Origin: Methanococci archaeon
Lineage (GTDB): Archaea; AGJL01; Methanococci; Methanococcales; Methanocaldococcaceae
Reading direction: 5' to 3'
Length of the DNA: 64,000 nucleotides
Assembly: GCA_013153845.1 (NCBI GenBank)
Contig: JAADDS010000012.1
Coordinates: forward strand, 1-64,000
Positions 8,770 to 18,108 of this stretch are shown one piece after another; the stretch's first letter is position 1; every line of letters begins with the position of its first letter. Under the pieces are notes generated by a model. It ran no database searches, was not told the origin of the DNA, and worked only from the letters and a program-made list of their open reading frames with translations. Made by a program: the position numbers and the translations under genes.

Positions 8770-9213
8770 TTAGACGATTATTATATCACTATATTTTTTC
8801 TTTTTTTCTTTCTCCTTTATTTCTTTTAGGGAGTTGGGATCTGATTCTGCAACTATTATATCTCCGAACTCTTTATATTCATTTTTTTTATTTTTATTGA
8901 TGTGTTCGTTTATTCGACGTTTTTCTTCAACTTTGAGATTATTTTTGTTAATAATATCTTTATTAATAACTTGGTCTTTTATTGTTGTTTGTGTTTGATT
9001 TTTCTGTTTTTGCTCTTGATTTGGAAGGGTTTTATATCTAATTTTAACAATAAGTTCTCCTTCCCCTTCATCTTTATCAAATGGCAGGTTTATCTTTGCA
9101 TTGTCGTTAGATAAAACTTCTAATGAAACATTTTTGTCTCCTAAATAAATATCAACATAAGAGATTAAAACATCTTTTGGATTTTGGATTGAGAGGACTA
9201 TCTTTTCTTCCAT
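8770..9213 (-). CDS. Hypothetical protein with beta N-domain and charged tail
   Basis: 147 residues. The first 65 look like a small beta-rich domain (alternating hydrophobic residues, EKIVLSIQNPKDVLISYVDIYLG); residues 65-130 are a Lys/Asn/Glu-rich low-complexity linker; the end KKYSDIIIV may be a short binding motif. No known family is recognised. It starts 6 nt after the cbiT stop, with its ribosome-binding site (TTAGGTAG) inside the end of cbiT, so the two are cotranscribed. Nothing ties it functionally to cobalamin synthesis. Confidence 0.6.
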   Translation of the reverse strand: MEEKIVLSIQNPKDVLISYVDIYLGDKNVSLEVLSNDNAKINLPFDKDEGEGELIVKIRYKTLPNQEQKQKNQTQTTIKDQVINKDIINKNNLKVEEKRRINEHINKNKKNEYKEFGDIIVAESDPNSLKEIKEKEKKKKYSDIIIV

Positions 9214-9219
9214 AGTTAT

Positions 9220-9762
9220 CTACCTAACTGCTTTTATTATGATTATTGGATTTTTTGCAAGAAACATATGCCCAGAAGGGATTTTTTTAGCATAAGAAAT
9301 AGAAACATTAACGGCATCAACATTATAGCCCTTATTTTCTAATTCCTTTATTATTTTAACCGCATTCTCTAAGACAATTGTGTTAGCAACAATGTGATTT
9401 ATTTTCTTTTTATCTAAAATTTCAATTATCTTTTCAATATTTTTTGTCCCTCCTATAAAAGCTTTATTAAACTCTAATTTATCTAAAACATCTTCTGCTC
9501 TCCCTTTTATAACATGGCAATTTTTAATATTAAATTTGGCTAAATTTTGTTGAGTTAGTTCAATTGCCTCATCTAAATAATCAATTGCATAAACGAATTT
9601 GCATCTTTTTGCTATCTCAACTGTCATTCCTCCACTTCCACAACCAATATCAACAACAACATCATCTTTATTTAAGTTTAATTTTCCAATACTCACAGCT
9701 CTAATCTCCTCTTTTGTTATTGGAACTCCTTCTCTTCTTATAAAGTTTTCATCTGGAATCAT
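9220..9762 (-). CDS. cbiT: Cobalt-precorrin-6B (C15) methyltransferase CbiT
   Basis: SAM-dependent methyltransferase of the anaerobic cobalamin pathway, methylating C15 with decarboxylation of the C12 acetate. The SAM motif I VVVDIGCGSGGMTVEIA is near residue 35, the acidic YAIDYLDEAIE loop near 57, and the CbiT-specific GGTKNIEKIIEIL near 104. The ATG at 9762 follows GGTG with 6-nt spacing, giving 180 aa; the upstream GTG overlaps that site. First gene of a two-gene unit. Confidence 0.94.
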   Translation of the reverse strand: MIPDENFIRREGVPITKEEIRAVSIGKLNLNKDDVVVDIGCGSGGMTVEIAKRCKFVYAIDYLDEAIELTQQNLAKFNIKNCHVIKGRAEDVLDKLEFNKAFIGGTKNIEKIIEILDKKKINHIVANTIVLENAVKIIKELENKGYNVDAVNVSISYAKKIPSGHMFLAKNPIIIIKAVR

Positions 9763-10001
9763 AACTAACACCCAACGTATTTCATTTTATTTTCATTTTA
9801 TTATTTTTATTTTATTGATAAACATAATTGATAGTGTAAATATATTGATAATATGCTAATATTGAGTTTTAGATTAAGTTTTATGAAGGGAACGTATAAA
9901 TACAAAATGTCAATTAAAATAAATAAAAATAAAAAAATAAAAGAAGAAGTAATAACAAAGAAAGATAAAAAAGAAAAGATAAGCAGGAGAGGAGGCAAGA
10001 T

Positions 10002-11018
10002 ATGTATTCAATAAGATTATTTAAAATTATGGGAATTCCGATCGAATTGCATATAACGTTTATTTTATTTTTGATCATTATAGTTGCATTTTCAATCATT
10101 TATGACAGTATCTTTTGGGCTATACTTTTTATCTTATTATTTGTGTCTGTTGTTTTACACGAGTTGGGGCATAGTTATGTAGCCAAGAAGTATGGGGTGA
10201 AGATAGAGAAGATCTTGCTACTACCTATTGGTGGAGTTGCAATGATGGATAAAATTCCAAAAGAAGGGGAGTTAAAGATAGGAATAGCTGGCCCATTGGT
10301 AAGTTTTGCTATTGGAATCAGTTTGCTGGTTATTTCAAGATTTTTTGATGTGAATGTTGATGGGTATCCTCTCCTATACACGTTAAGTTTATTAAACCTT
10401 ATACTTGGGGGTTTTAATTTAATTCCTGCTTTTCCTATGGATGGGGGAAGGATATTAAGGGCTATATTATCAAAAAAATACGGATATTTAAAGTCAACGA
10501 AAATTGCAGTAAATATTGGAAAGATTTTGGCATTGATAATGCTTTTACTTGGACTTTTATCTATGAACGTGATGTTGATCTTGGTTAGTTTGTTTGTGTA
10601 TTTTGGAGCTGAGCAGGAGGGTAAGGTTGTGGAGGTTGATGAAGTGTTTAAGAATATCAAGGCGAAGGATATTATGACTCCAAATCCAATATGTGTAAGT
10701 CCAGATATGAGCATAGAAGAGTTTTTGGATTTCATGCTTAAACATAAATATTTTGGTTATCCTGTGGTTGAGGATGGAAAGTTAGTTGGATGCATTGGAA
10801 TAAATAACATTCATAAGAAAGATGGAATTGTTAGGGATTATATGGAAGATCCGGTTTTGGTTGATGAAGATGAGGATATAAAGGAGGTATTAAAAAAGAT
10901 GAACCAAGTTGATAGAGTATTTGTTGTAAAAAATGGAAAACTGGAGGGAATAATTTCTAAAACAGATATTTTGAGGGCAATGAATATTTTGGAGTTAAAA
11001 GAAGAGTTGGAAAATTGA
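10002..11018 (+). CDS. Site-2 zinc metalloprotease (M50) with CBS pair
   Basis: Intramembrane protease. The catalytic HELGH is near residue 54 in a membrane helix and the third zinc ligand lies in NLIPAFPMDGGRILRA (about 136-151). About six membrane segments precede two cytoplasmic CBS domains (residues about 225-330, starting IKAKDIMTPNPICVSPD), which usually sense adenine nucleotides. It corresponds to the M. jannaschii protein whose S2P core structure is known. ATG 10002 follows GGAGG. It stands alone; substrates are unknown. Confidence 0.95.
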   Translation: MYSIRLFKIMGIPIELHITFILFLIIIVAFSIIYDSIFWAILFILLFVSVVLHELGHSYVAKKYGVKIEKILLLPIGGVAMMDKIPKEGELKIGIAGPLVSFAIGISLLVISRFFDVNVDGYPLLYTLSLLNLILGGFNLIPAFPMDGGRILRAILSKKYGYLKSTKIAVNIGKILALIMLLLGLLSMNVMLILVSLFVYFGAEQEGKVVEVDEVFKNIKAKDIMTPNPICVSPDMSIEEFLDFMLKHKYFGYPVVEDGKLVGCIGINNIHKKDGIVRDYMEDPVLVDEDEDIKEVLKKMNQVDRVFVVKNGKLEGIISKTDILRAMNILELKEELEN

Positions 11019-11139
11019 TCAACAAATAATAAAGATAAATTAAATGATAAAGTTAAATAAAGAATAGAATAAAAATAAAAGATTTCATATTTTTAGTTTT
11101 AATTTTTTATCTTATATTTTGATTTTATATTTTGATTAG

Positions 11140-11325
11140 TTATTCTTCTTTTTTCTGTGGTTGTTTCCATTCCATATATCCGCATTTTCCACAAGAAAAT
11201 CTGTTTAAGTGCTCAGCCATAAAAACACCTGGGCCACATTTTGGACACATCTTTTTTAATCTAATGACTTTATCTCCTTCTATTTTGTAATATTTGTATT
11301 TTGCAGTTTTTTTACCTTTCGTCAT
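11140..11325 (-). CDS. rps27ae: 30S ribosomal protein S27ae
   Basis: 61-aa zinc-ribbon ribosomal protein with CPKCGPGVFMAEH and FSCGKCGY supplying two CxxC pairs, and a basic N-terminus. The start overlaps the S24e stop by one base (TAATG), the classic coupled S24e-S27ae arrangement of archaea. Confidence 0.96.
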   Translation of the reverse strand: MTKGKKTAKYKYYKIEGDKVIRLKKMCPKCGPGVFMAEHLNRFSCGKCGYMEWKQPQKKEE

Positions 11326-11630
11326 TATTCTCCCTCCTCAGCTACTGTTTCTTCCTCTATTTTATTTTTTCTTAGAATGTGTTCTCTTTCAACTAATTTT
11401 AACATCTCTTCGTTGTCATATAACTTAGCGTAGCCCCTTGCTCTTTGCATTCCTGCTTCTTCAACGATCTTCTCAACTATTAATAGATCTTTATTTGCAT
11501 TCAATATAGCAGCCAACTTTAATTTAACTTCTTTGAATGTTGGTGTCGGGCCATCGTGGTCTACTATAAACCTATACTCTGTTCTTTTTAACAACGGATT
11601 GTATCTGTCTGACAATATTTTTATCTCCAT
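11325..11630 (-). CDS. rps24e: 30S ribosomal protein S24e
   Basis: The 101-aa frame from ATG 11630 matches archaeal S24e: RYNPLLKRTEYRF, DHDGPTPTFKEVKLKLAA and the Arg/Gly segment EEAGMQRARGYAKLYD. A good ribosome-binding site (GAGGGAT, 5 nt spacing) precedes this ATG, so S24e can be made independently. The upstream kinase frame enters without a stop (see the overlapping entry). Confidence 0.93.
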   Translation of the reverse strand: MEIKILSDRYNPLLKRTEYRFIVDHDGPTPTFKEVKLKLAAILNANKDLLIVEKIVEEAGMQRARGYAKLYDNEEMLKLVEREHILRKNKIEEETVAEEGE

Positions 11631-12119
11631 TTTTATCCCTCTCTTCCATTTTTTGAATTTTTTTAATATGTTGTCAATTTCTTGTTTTAATGTTTTGTCT
11701 ATTTTTAAAACAACTATTCCTTCGTTAGGTTGTCCGTATAGAACGTAATCTCCTTCTGGATAGTATTTTATTACGATCAGTGCGAGTAAATCCTCTTCAC
11801 CATCAACTAATATCGCATTGTTCTTATCATTTATTGTGGATAGATATTTAATACTTTCTATTGCTTCATTGGATATACATCCAGCAGGGTTTTTTATTTT
11901 AATAACCTTCTTAAATTTATGGTTTATTTTAACGGGAATGTTTCTTTGAGTTTTTAAATCAAAAATTGAGAGCTTTGGAATTATTCCGTTTTCAATTACT
12001 GTTTTTGTAACGATGTCTCCAACGGTAATGATGTCTCCATCTATGTGAGGAAGTGTTTTATATACTTTTCCAAAGGGTTTTTTTAGTAGATCTCTTAACT
12101 CTTCTGGGAGGATTAGCAT
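11325..12119 (-). CDS. GTP-dependent dephospho-CoA kinase (DUF359), in frame with S24e
   Basis: Residues 1-163 form a full-length archaeal DUF359 protein, the family shown to phosphorylate dephospho-CoA with GTP in the last step of CoA synthesis: start LPEELRDLLKKPFGKVY, then GDIVTKTVIENGIIPKLSIFDLKTQR, NPAGCISNEAIE, VDGEEDLLALIVIKYYPEGDYVLYGQPNEG. No stop follows; the frame runs through KKWKRGIK directly into the S24e methionine, a 264-aa open frame. The kinase domain alone ends near 11631. Either the stop has been lost or an A-run indel hides it; a shift of one frame would end at a TAA inside the S24e ribosome-binding site. Start ATG 12119 follows AGAGGA, 11 nt after spt4. Confidence 0.85.
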   Translation of the reverse strand: MLILPEELRDLLKKPFGKVYKTLPHIDGDIITVGDIVTKTVIENGIIPKLSIFDLKTQRNIPVKINHKFKKVIKIKNPAGCISNEAIESIKYLSTINDKNNAILVDGEEDLLALIVIKYYPEGDYVLYGQPNEGIVVLKIDKTLKQEIDNILKKFKKWKRGIKMEIKILSDRYNPLLKRTEYRFIVDHDGPTPTFKEVKLKLAAILNANKDLLIVEKIVEEAGMQRARGYAKLYDNEEMLKLVEREHILRKNKIEEETVAEEGE

Positions 12120-12130
12120 GATGATTCCTC

Positions 12131-12310
12131 TTATTCTTTAACGCTTAGTGCATATTTCCCCTTGATTTCTATTCCTGCTTTTTTTGCAATTTCGGATTTT
12201 TGAGGGTTTAATACAATTAAAAGCCCGATCCAATTTTCACTTGTTGGAGAGTGGCATATGGGACATATTTCATCATTTGTTAAATATTTACACTTTAAAC
12301 AAGCTCTCAT
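12131..12310 (-). CDS. spt4: Transcription elongation factor Spt4
   Basis: 59-aa zinc-finger protein (RpoE''), partner of Spt5/NusG in processive elongation. It begins MRACLKCKYLT and has the second pair CPICHSP, then the typical NWIGLLIVLNPQKSEIAKKAGI. It lies between rpo7 and the kinase on the same strand, the conserved archaeal order. Confidence 0.96.
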   Translation of the reverse strand: MRACLKCKYLTNDEICPICHSPTSENWIGLLIVLNPQKSEIAKKAGIEIKGKYALSVKE

Positions 12311-12319
12311 AGGATCACC

Positions 12320-12889
12320 TTAATCGCTTTCCTTTTTTTCTTTCCGAGTTTTTTCCTCTTCTATCCATTCTAATTTTCCTAAGTATGGCTGTCTCATAGT
12401 TAAAGCGATCTTGCTACCTCTCTTTCTTTCTGCTTTTAAACTGATCGCAACGATTCTTGCTCTAACATAATCCCCAATTTCTAAAACTTTTCCGGTCTCT
12501 TTTCCAATTATTGCTTCTCTTCTTGGGTCATAAGATACATAGTCATCCATTATTTGTGAAACGTGGACTAAACCATCCAATGGCCCTAATCTTACGAAAC
12601 TTCCGAATTCTACAACATCTACAACTTCCCCTTCGACGAGTTCATACATCTCAGGTAAATAAACAAGTGTTTCAAATATTACGGGATGGTATGCCGATCC
12701 ATCTCCATGAACTACCTTTCCGTCCCCAATATCTTTAATATCAACAATAGATAAGACAAATCCAATATCTTTATCTAACCTTCCTTCGTATTTTTCCATT
12801 AGTATTTTTTTAATCGTGTCTTTTAGGTCTTTTCCGAACTCTTCTGGAGGAACCTTAACTACATCAGCAATCTCTAATATTTTATACAT
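12320..12889 (-). CDS. rpoE1: DNA-directed RNA polymerase subunit E' (Rpo7)
   Basis: 189-aa stalk subunit that pairs with Rpo4 and binds emerging RNA. The N-terminal tip domain ([18 protein letters not shown]) is followed by an S1 domain from about residue 80 ([27 protein letters not shown]). The C-terminus ends in a charged tail. ATG 12889 sits behind GGTGATTTATA. First gene of a run rpo7-spt4-kinase-S24e-S27ae, each separated by few or no bases. Confidence 0.97.
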   Translation of the reverse strand: MYKILEIADVVKVPPEEFGKDLKDTIKKILMEKYEGRLDKDIGFVLSIVDIKDIGDGKVVHGDGSAYHPVIFETLVYLPEMYELVEGEVVDVVEFGSFVRLGPLDGLVHVSQIMDDYVSYDPRREAIIGKETGKVLEIGDYVRARIVAISLKAERKRGSKIALTMRQPYLGKLEWIEEEKTRKEKKESD

Positions 12890-13209
12890 TATAAATCACC
12901 ACCCTGTTGATCCTGATAAAATTGTATCGTATGTTATTATTATATTAAAAAAGAGGACGTCGTTTAATTATAGAATTATTAATAAAAATCATAATAAAAC
13001 AAGATATTGTAAGAAATATTATAAGATTATAAAAAGGATACGTTAATAATTGTCGTAGAAGGGGTATTTATATTTAACTATTTTTTGTTATAGGGTGTGA
13101 AGATTTTTTATTTATTTGGTTGAGTATATCTTAAATTGTTATAAAAATAAAAACGAAAAGTATATATAGGAGAAAAAATTATTGTAGAGAGTGCTTGCAA
13201 GATTTGAGA
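12890..13209 (+). promoter_or_regulatory. Intergenic region with tRNA promoter at 13154-13170
   Basis: Between the divergent rpo7 gene and tRNA-Arg. The last 60 bases hold CGAAAAGTATATATAGG, a strong BRE/TATA promoter about 40 nt upstream of the mature tRNA, implying a 5' leader of about 20 nt. The rest is AT-rich without reading frames or folds I can support. Confidence 0.7.
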
Positions 13210-13287
13210 GGGCCCGTAGCCTAGCCTGGATAGGGCACCGGCCTTCTAAGCCGGGGGTCGGGGGTTCAAATCCCCTCGGGTCCGCCA
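13210..13287 (+). tRNA. tRNA-Arg (TCT)
   Basis: Complete cloverleaf: acceptor GGGCCCG with CGGGTCC, anticodon stem CCGGC/GCCGG around loop CTTCTAA (anticodon TCT), T loop TTCAAAT, and an encoded CCA at 13285-13287. No intron. Shares the promoter with the tRNA-Glu 35 nt downstream. Confidence 0.97.
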
Positions 13288-13322
13288 TTTTTAAATTTTA
13301 GTTTTTCTATTTTTTATTACTT

Positions 13323-13397
13323 GCTCCGGTGGTGTAGTCCGGCCAATCATGCGGGCCTTTCGAGCCCGCGACCCGGGTTCAAATCCCGGCCGGAGCA
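13323..13397 (+). tRNA. tRNA-Glu (TTC)
   Basis: Acceptor GCTCCGG with CCGGAGC, anticodon stem CGGGC/GCCCG around CTTTCGA (anticodon TTC), T arm CGGG-TTCAAAT-CCCG, discriminator A. CCA is not encoded (TCA follows), unlike the neighbouring tRNA-Arg. No intron. Confidence 0.96.
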
Positions 13398-13538
13398 TCA
13401 TATTTTAAAATAATTTATCAATATATCAATATATTGAAGTATTATATTTCTGTTTTTGATTAGATCCTATTATGTGTTTTATTTTATTATTTTTTGCTAT
13501 TTATATATATTTTTATATATATTTTACTTTTTTTTATT

Positions 13539-14153
13539 TTATTCCTCGCAAGTAATTAGATCATCTAACGTGTTTATATTTTTAAATATTTTTTTATTCT
13601 TATCTAGTGTTTTGGAGTCAATATATTTCGGATTTAAATGAGAGATGAAATACCTAATTGATAGATTTTTCTGTTCCATGATTATTTTATTTAAAATTGG
13701 CATAGAATCTCGACTATATAATGCAAATAACGGCTCAATGTATCCGTTTTCATGTCTTGGGATTATACATAAATTGTTATTTCTCTCAGCAAATTTTATA
13801 TTGGATATTAGAGTTTTAACTGCCTTTTTAGTTATATAGGGACAATCACAAGGCAGAACTAAAAACCATTTAGCATTTAAAACTCTCATTCCACATAAGA
13901 TCCCCATTAACGGCCCCATATTCTCGACTAAATCAAATGAAATTGAGCATCCGTATGTTAACATATGCTTTTTTTCTAATTCAATATCCACAGAGTTTTT
14001 AGCAAATACAGTTGTGAATGGAATTTTCAAACTCTTTAAAATATCTGATGGATAGTTAATAAGATACTTTCCTTTAAATATTCTAAATGGTTTCTTTCCA
14101 CCTATTCTTTCTCCTTTACCTCCTGATAGTATTATTCCCGAAATGATAAACAT
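13539..14153 (-). CDS. mobA: Molybdenum cofactor guanylyltransferase-like (MobA family)
   Basis: Nucleotidyltransferase that would add GMP to molybdopterin to make the bis-MGD cofactor of formylmethanofuran or formate dehydrogenases. The nucleotide signature IILSGGKGERIGGKK is at the N-terminus, the metal site LVLPCDCPY near residue 95, then IEPLFALYSRD. About 204 aa, a normal length. GTG 14156 and ATG 14153 both overlap the GGTGAT site, so the exact start is uncertain. Monocistronic, downstream of and convergent with the tRNAs. Confidence 0.88.
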   Translation of the reverse strand: MFIISGIILSGGKGERIGGKKPFRIFKGKYLINYPSDILKSLKIPFTTVFAKNSVDIELEKKHMLTYGCSISFDLVENMGPLMGILCGMRVLNAKWFLVLPCDCPYITKKAVKTLISNIKFAERNNNLCIIPRHENGYIEPLFALYSRDSMPILNKIIMEQKNLSIRYFISHLNPKYIDSKTLDKNKKIFKNINTLDDLITCEE

Positions 14154-14368
14154 CACCTAATTTATGATTTATTAAAATTTACAATAAATTACTCTAAAAA
14201 GTTCCTTTTTAAGTAGCTGAGTGCAATATTATTAAAATATATTATCAAAATTAAGCAACATTAAATTAGATTAAAATTAAATTAGGTGATATATAAAATA
14301 TAATGGATTTAATCGATCCTCTGACAAAAACACTATATCCTGATATAAATTTAAAGACGGTGATAGAG

Positions 14369-16024
14369 ATGATTACAGTTAAAGTTAAAAATCTAACAAA
14401 AAAATACGATAACTTTAAAGCATTAGATAATGTTTCATTTGAAGCTAAAAAAGGAGAAATCTTAGGAATTGTTGGAAAAAGTGGAGCAGGAAAATCAACA
14501 CTAATAAGGATTTTAAGGGGTAGTTTGGACTATGATGAAGGAGAAGTTGAGATATTAGGTAGAAAAAATAATTTTAAAGAAATTACAGCCATACACTTGC
14601 AGAGAAACTTTGCACTGTGGGCAGAGCCAGTTATAAACAACATAATTAGAAAACTCTATGCAGTGAGGAATAATGCCGATGAACAACTGCCACTTGAAGA
14701 GGAGTGGAAGGATTATGAAGAGAGGGCAATGGAGATTTTAAAATTAGTTGGTTTGGAGCATAAAAAAGATGCATTTGCTAATATATTAAGCGGAGGGGAG
14801 AAGCAGAGATTGATCTTAGGAAGGCAGATAGCTAAGATCTATGAGAAAGGAGAGGGTGTTTTATTATTGGATGAACCAGCAACAATGGCCTGTCCTTCAT
14901 CAAAGCAGAAGTTATTAGATGTTATTAAAAATATTAGAGATAAGTTGGGAATAACAGTTATAATAACCTCCCATTTACCAGAAATCCACAGATATTTATG
15001 TGATAGGTTGATCTTGTTAGAGGATGGAAGGGTTAAGATGGATGGGGATGTTGAAAGTGTCTTAAATGAATTTTTAAAAGAGATGAAACCTCCATATAAA
15101 AGAACTCCAAACATAAAAGATAATCCAATAATAAAATTAAAAAACGTATCTAAGAGGTATTATGTTGTTAAAGGAGGGGAAACATTAAATTTAAAAGATA
15201 TATCATTTGAAGTTAAAGAGGGAGAGATCTTATCAATTATTGGGCCGAGTGGGGTTGGAAAAACAGTTATTATGCGACTAATGGCGGGTTTGGAGTTGCC
15301 GGATAAAGGAAAAATAGAGGTTGATGGTGTCGATATAACTAACTATGGGTGGGAGAGAATAAATCTCAGAAAAAAGATAGGGATTATGCATCAGGAGTTT
15401 TCTCTTCCATATTACCAAACAGTTGAAAATTTATTAAAGTATAGATTAGGACTTAAAGGAGAAAAAGCCATTGCTCATGCTAAAACAAAGGCAGAAGAGC
15501 TTGGTTTATCTCCAAAAGTTGTGGATGCAATATATCAACTGATAGATGTTCCAGAGTCAGAAAGGATCTCTAAGTTGCAGAAGATGGGCTTGACTGAGGA
15601 TGTTATATATAAACTCTTTCCTCCTATCGTTGAGAACTTTAATCCAGTGGAAATATTGGAGGCATTAGATTTAGGTAAAGATGTTTTGAATAAAAAAGTT
15701 GGAGAATTGAGTGGAGGACAGAAGGTTAGGGTAGCTATGGCTTTACAGTTAATAACAAAACCAAAAATCCTATTCTTGGATGAACCGTTTGGAGATCTGG
15801 ATCCAATTACTTTAAGGGATGTTGCTAACTATTTAAAGAGAATAAATGAGAAATTTGGAACTACGATAGTTTTAGTATCACATTGTGTAGATTTTATTAA
15901 GGAGATTAGTGATAGGGCTATTTTATTGGATAAAAATAAGGTTGTCATGGAAGGAGATCCAAATGAGGTATGTGAGGAGTTTGTAAGAAGGAGTGAAGCA
16001 AAGTTTATGAAAGAGAACTTTTAA
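14369..16024 (+). CDS. atwA: Methyl-coenzyme M reductase system component A2
   Basis: 551-aa soluble protein with two ABC ATPase domains, needed with ATP for reductive activation of methyl-coenzyme M reductase. Domain 1: Walker A GKSGAGKST (about 38), signature LSGGEKQR, Walker B LLLDEPAT. Domain 2: Walker A GPSGVGKT (about 305), LSGGQKVR, Walker B ILFLDEPFGD. An insert between Walker A and the signature in domain 2 is typical of AtwA. There is no membrane domain. ATG 14369 follows GGTGATAGAG; the frame is open 66 bases further upstream but has no ribosome-binding site there. Confidence 0.94.
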   Translation: MITVKVKNLTKKYDNFKALDNVSFEAKKGEILGIVGKSGAGKSTLIRILRGSLDYDEGEVEILGRKNNFKEITAIHLQRNFALWAEPVINNIIRKLYAVRNNADEQLPLEEEWKDYEERAMEILKLVGLEHKKDAFANILSGGEKQRLILGRQIAKIYEKGEGVLLLDEPATMACPSSKQKLLDVIKNIRDKLGITVIITSHLPEIHRYLCDRLILLEDGRVKMDGDVESVLNEFLKEMKPPYKRTPNIKDNPIIKLKNVSKRYYVVKGGETLNLKDISFEVKEGEILSIIGPSGVGKTVIMRLMAGLELPDKGKIEVDGVDITNYGWERINLRKKIGIMHQEFSLPYYQTVENLLKYRLGLKGEKAIAHAKTKAEELGLSPKVVDAIYQLIDVPESERISKLQKMGLTEDVIYKLFPPIVENFNPVEILEALDLGKDVLNKKVGELSGGQKVRVAMALQLITKPKILFLDEPFGDLDPITLRDVANYLKRINEKFGTTIVLVSHCVDFIKEISDRAILLDKNKVVMEGDPNEVCEEFVRRSEAKFMKENF

Positions 16025-16172
16025 AATTTTTATATTTTTTATGGAGTTTATTTATTTTTATTATTTTATTTATGATTTGAATTTTAGCATAAAATTTATA
16101 AGATTTGAGATAAATTAGGTTATTAAATTGATTTGATAAAATTGTCAACTGTCTTTTAAATGGTGGTAGAGG

Positions 16173-17390
16173 ATGGATGATTTTAATGATATAATTGAAA
16201 AAATGATAAAAGGGGAAATAAAACCTTATCAACTGGATAAACTATTTGGTGCTAAGATTGCAACTGAACTTAGAAGGAAGTTTATAGAAAAAAAAGTTGG
16301 TGTAGAGTTTGAGCATATTGCCAATTATACCATAGATGAAGAGATGGCCATGAAAAAGAACATAGAAAATATGATTGGAGCTATTCAAATTCCTTTAGGT
16401 TTTGCAGGTCCTTTAAAAATAAATGGGGAGCACGCAAAAGGGGACTTTTATATTCCTCTCGCAACTACTGAGGGAGCTTTGGTAGCTTCTGTGAATAGGG
16501 GTTGTTCAATAATAACAAAATGTGGGGGAGCTAATGTTAGAGTTATTGATGATAAGATGACAAGAGCCCCTTGCCTGAAAACAAAAAGTGTTGTAGACGC
16601 AATAAAAGTTAAAGATTGGATCTTGGAGAATTTTGAAAGGATAAAAGAGGTTGCTGAATCAACCACAAGGCATGGAAAGTTGATAAGGATAGATCCTATT
16701 TTGATCGTTGGAAGAAATATCTATCCAAGATTTGTATTTAAAACAGGAGATGCTATGGGTATGAATATGGTTACTATTGCCACAGAGAAGGCATGTGAGT
16801 TTATTGAAAGCGAGTTAAAAAGAGATGGGGTGTTTGTTAAAACGGTTGCTGTTAGTGGAAATGCATGTGTTGATAAGAAACCAAGTGGAATGAATTTGAT
16901 AAACGGAAGGGGAAAAACGGTTGTCGCAGAAATTTATTTAAATGAAAAAGAAGTTAATAAATATTTAAAAACAACTCCTGAGGCAATAGCTGAGGTTAAT
17001 CGTTTGAAAAATTATATTGGATCTGCTGTAAGTAATAGCATGGGCTTTAACGCTCATTATGCCAATATTGTTGGGGCCATTTTTTTAGCCACTGGGCAAG
17101 ATGAAGCACACATAGTTGAAGGAAGTTTGGGTATAACTATGGCAGAGGTTGAGAATGAAGGGCTGTATTTTTCAATAACTCTTCCAGATCTACCTTTGGG
17201 AACGGTTGGTGGAGGAACTCGTGTGGAGACGCAGAGAGAGTGTTTAGAGATGCTTGGATGTTATGGGGATGGTAAGGCGTTGAAGTTTGCGGAGATTGTT
17301 GGAGGAGCAGTATTGGCTGGAGAGTTATCCCTGCTTGGAGCTCTCGCTTCTGGACATTTAGGAAAAGCACATCAAGAACTTGGTAGATAG
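16173..17390 (+). CDS. hmgA: Hydroxymethylglutaryl-CoA reductase (NADPH)
   Basis: Makes mevalonate for archaeal lipid synthesis. A class I enzyme: ENMIGAIQIPLGFAGPL near residue 65, catalytic Glu in TTEGALVASVNRG, DAMGMNM near 193, GTVGGGT near 350 and the C-terminal catalytic His in ASGHLGKAHQELGR. 405 aa, the standard archaeal length without membrane anchor. ATG 16173 follows GGTAGAGG. The SpoIIM-like gene follows with only 21 bases between. Confidence 0.97.
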   Translation: MDDFNDIIEKMIKGEIKPYQLDKLFGAKIATELRRKFIEKKVGVEFEHIANYTIDEEMAMKKNIENMIGAIQIPLGFAGPLKINGEHAKGDFYIPLATTEGALVASVNRGCSIITKCGGANVRVIDDKMTRAPCLKTKSVVDAIKVKDWILENFERIKEVAESTTRHGKLIRIDPILIVGRNIYPRFVFKTGDAMGMNMVTIATEKACEFIESELKRDGVFVKTVAVSGNACVDKKPSGMNLINGRGKTVVAEIYLNEKEVNKYLKTTPEAIAEVNRLKNYIGSAVSNSMGFNAHYANIVGAIFLATGQDEAHIVEGSLGITMAEVENEGLYFSITLPDLPLGTVGGGTRVETQRECLEMLGCYGDGKALKFAEIVGGAVLAGELSLLGALASGHLGKAHQELGR

Positions 17391-17411
17391 GGGATGAAGG
17401 GAGCTTATTCG

Positions 17412-18038
17412 ATGATGGTAGCAATTGATTCATTAAAAGAGGTATTTGATATAAAAGAGATTTTAATGAGTCCTATAAGAAATAAAAAGGTAGTTTTATT
17501 TGTTAGTGCAGTTTTTATTTTCTCTTTGGCTATTTCATATGTGTTGATTGCAAATGTGAATTATTTCTCTTATTTGGGAAATATGGTGTTTGAGGCATTC
17601 CAAGAGAGGGTAGAGGACTTAAAAATCTCCATAAATGAGTCCTCCCTCTATATAATTTTAGCAATCTGGAAGAACAACTTAACCGTGTGCTTTTTGAATT
17701 ATATAATTGGTTTTTTATCTCTCTTTGTTATTGTAGTAAATTCTTATATTTTATCTTATGTTCTCTATAAATTTGGCTTAAAAACTTTCATATTTTTGGT
17801 TTTACCCCACGGGGTTATTGAGATCCCTGCTTTGATTCTTTCCGCCTCTGGAGGGATATTATTAAATATTGGAATTATCAATTTCTTGATAAATATAAAG
17901 TTTGGAGAGAGTAGGGAGGTTTTATACTACATAAAAGAGTCGTTAAAACTTCTTCTGCTGTCTATAATTCTATTTCTGATTGCTGGAATTGTTGAAGGAA
18001 CTATAACATTTAAGATAGCAAAGTTGATGTTTTCATGA
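17412..18038 (+). CDS. SpoIIM/DUF95-family membrane protein
   Basis: About 208 aa with roughly five membrane helices. The family hallmarks are a soluble loop after helix 1 and the conserved intramembrane VLPHGVIEIPALILSASGG (about residue 130). SpoIIM homologues are widespread in archaea with unknown function. It directly follows hmgA (MJ0705/MJ0706 order in M. jannaschii), probably one transcript. ATG 17412 has AGGGAG 8 nt upstream; ATG 17394 is an alternative. Confidence 0.85.
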   Translation: MMVAIDSLKEVFDIKEILMSPIRNKKVVLFVSAVFIFSLAISYVLIANVNYFSYLGNMVFEAFQERVEDLKISINESSLYIILAIWKNNLTVCFLNYIIGFLSLFVIVVNSYILSYVLYKFGLKTFIFLVLPHGVIEIPALILSASGGILLNIGIINFLINIKFGESREVLYYIKESLKLLLLSIILFLIAGIVEGTITFKIAKLMFS

Positions 18039-18108
18039 ATAAAACAATAGAAAATAAAGAAAAATAAAAAATTAAACAAAAAAAGAAAAATAGGAAAATA
18101 TATTTCGT

